The notes under the pieces: model-generated
What the model was told of the DNA's origin: nothing
The model's input: only the letters and a program-made list of their open reading frames with translations
Databases searched by the model: none
Assembly: GCA_003154025.1 (NCBI GenBank)
Contig: PMCE01000521.1
Span: forward strand, 3,967-9,644
Length of the DNA stretch: 5,678 nucleotides
DNA from: Syntrophaceae bacterium
Lineage (GTDB): Bacteria; Desulfobacterota; SM23-61
Reading direction: 5' to 3'
Shown here: positions 4,520 to 5,678 of the stretch, in pieces
How positions within the stretch are numbered: position 1 is the first letter of the stretch
Layout of the letters: each line of letters opens with the position of its first letter
Made by a program: the position numbers and the translations under genes

Positions 4520-5678
4520 ACTCCGAGGACACGATTGCGGCGATCTCCACCCCCCTGGGGGTCGGGGGGATCGGCATCGTGCGCCTCAGCGGCCCTCAAG
4601 CGCGGGAGATTCTCGATCGGATCTTCCGCCGCCGGGGAGGGGAAGGGCCGCTCCGGTCCCATCGTTTCTACCTAGGAGAAATCCTCCGGCCCCAAGACCG
4701 GTCGGTGATCGACGAAGTCCTGGCGGTCTTCATGGCCCAACCCAAGACCTACACCCGGGAGGATGTGGCCGAGATCCAGGCCCACAGCGGGGTCCTCGTT
4801 CTCCAGGAAATCCTGGAAGCGGCGCTCCGTTGCGGGGCCCGTCTGGCCGAGCCGGGGGAGTTCACCCGCCGGGCCTTTCTCAACGGAAGGATCGACCTTA
4901 CCCAGGCCGAGGCGGTCATCGACCTGATCCAATCCAAAACCCGCCGCTCCCTGGAACTGGCCAACCTGCACCGTCAGGGCCGGCTGGGCAGGGAGGTCAA
5001 GGAGATCCGCGAAGATCTGGCCGACCTCCTGGCCTTGCTGGAAGCCGGGATCGATTTTCCGGAGGAAGAGGTCCCCGGGCTTTCGGGGGAAGAAGCCCAT
5101 CGCCGTCTGCGGGCGGCCGGGGAAAAGTTGGACTCCTTTTTGCGGACCTATGATGAGGGGAAGATTTACCGCCAGGGGATTGCGGCGGTCATCATCGGGC
5201 GGCCCAATGTGGGAAAGTCGAGCCTCCTCAATTCCCTTCTTCGGGAAGACCGCGCCATCGTGACTCCCGTCCCCGGAACCACCCGCGATGTCATCGAAGA
5301 GGTGGTGAACGTCCGGGGGATTCCCCTGAAGATCATGGACACGGCCGGGCTTCGGCACACCAAGGATGCGGTGGAGATGGAAGGGGTGAAGCGCACGCGG
5401 GACCGCCTGGCTCAGGCGGACCTGGTCATCTGGGTGGTGGATGGCTCCGAGCCCTTGACCGCCGAAGACCGCGACATCCTGCCGGAGGTCCGGGGAAAGA
5501 AGAGCGTGGTGGCCATCAACAAGAACGACCTGCCTCCACGCCTGAACCCGCAAGATCTAACCGGTCCCCTCCCCGGCGTGCCGCTCATCCCCGTATCCGC
5601 TCTCCACCATTCGGGGATCGACCTGCTGGAGGGGGCGATACGGGAAACCGTCTTGAACGGCAAAGAGGATTCCTCCTC
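4516..5678 (+). CDS. mnmE: tRNA uridine-5-carboxymethylaminomethyl modification GTPase MnmE (3' end missing)
   Basis: The window shows 387 codons of a family usually about 450-460 residues long, so roughly the last 70 are missing. With MnmG, MnmE modifies the wobble uridine U34 of certain tRNAs, using a folate-derived one-carbon unit and GTP. Residues 1-118 are the tetrahydrofolate-binding N-domain (DTIAAISTPLGVGGIGIVRL at 5-24, GEFTRRAFLNGRIDLTQAEA at 114-133). A helical domain follows, then the G domain from about 220. G motifs are GRPNVGKSS (228-236), PGTTRD (253-258), DTAG (275-278), NKND (335-338) and SA (361-362). Asn231 corresponds to the potassium-coordinating Asn of E. coli, and Glu287 to its catalytic Glu282. 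The C-terminal helices with the C-(I/V)-G-K motif should lie beyond the edge. ATG 4516 overlaps the jag stop and has only a weak ribosome binding site, which suggests translational coupling. Confidence 0.97.
   Translation, partial: MNSEDTIAAISTPLGVGGIGIVRLSGPQAREILDRIFRRRGGEGPLRSHRFYLGEILRPQDRSVIDEVLAVFMAQPKTYTREDVAEIQAHSGVLVLQEILEAALRCGARLAEPGEFTRRAFLNGRIDLTQAEAVIDLIQSKTRRSLELANLHRQGRLGREVKEIREDLADLLALLEAGIDFPEEEVPGLSGEEAHRRLRAAGEKLDSFLRTYDEGKIYRQGIAAVIIGRPNVGKSSLLNSLLREDRAIVTPVPGTTRDVIEEVVNVRGIPLKIMDTAGLRHTKDAVEMEGVKRTRDRLAQADLVIWVVDGSEPLTAEDRDILPEVRGKKSVVAINKNDLPPRLNPQDLTGPLPGVPLIPVSALHHSGIDLLEGAIRETVLNGKEDSS

Noticed and set aside
4672..5553. Minus-strand frame of 293 codons opposite mnmE
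   Set aside because: It lies entirely antisense to a well-conserved GTPase. The translation is Gly/Asp/Pro/Gln-rich without domain features, as expected for a shadow frame.

Overview
The window is an ordinary but well-resolved piece of a bacterial chromosome. It contains the conserved rpmH-rnpA-yidD-yidC-jag-mnmE housekeeping cluster on the + strand, preceded by two unrelated genes that converge on a shared terminator. The organism is probably Gram-negative, because YidC carries the large periplasmic domain and an N-terminal membrane anchor. Base composition is moderately GC-rich. The YidC, RnpA and MnmE sequences look to me like those of Deltaproteobacteria/Desulfobacterota, but that placement is recalled from family resemblance and was not tested.

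Layout. Positions 2-340 hold the 3' end of a + strand gene for a Lys/Pro/Ala-repeat protein with a small beta-rich C-terminal domain. A strong hairpin terminator at 418-456 lies between it and a minus-strand HAD-IB phosphatase-like gene (455-1132), whose stop codon sits in the terminator's T-run. The 234 bases from 1133 to 1366 are a divergent regulatory region. It holds a good sigma70-type promoter toward rpmH, a plausible overlapping promoter toward the HAD gene, and a structured rpmH leader. From 1367 to the window end, six + strand genes follow with gaps of 35, 15, 17 and 14 bases and finally a 4-base overlap. I see no internal terminator, so they probably form one operon. mnmE runs off the right edge.

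How the genes work together. rpmH encodes ribosomal protein L34 and rnpA the protein subunit of RNase P. yidD and yidC act in insertion and folding of inner-membrane proteins. jag (khpB) encodes an RNA-binding KH/R3H protein commonly found next to yidC. mnmE encodes the GTPase that, with MnmG, modifies U34 of certain tRNAs. The cluster therefore links translation, tRNA maturation and modification, and membrane-protein biogenesis.

I found no evidence of a previously undescribed system, mobile element, CRISPR array, tRNA or rRNA. The points worth a second look are local: the overlapping divergent promoters and tandem hairpins before rpmH, the GTG start of rpmH with a competing out-of-frame ATG, the 18-bp tandem repeat at the left edge, the shared terminator, and small sequence peculiarities in yidC.
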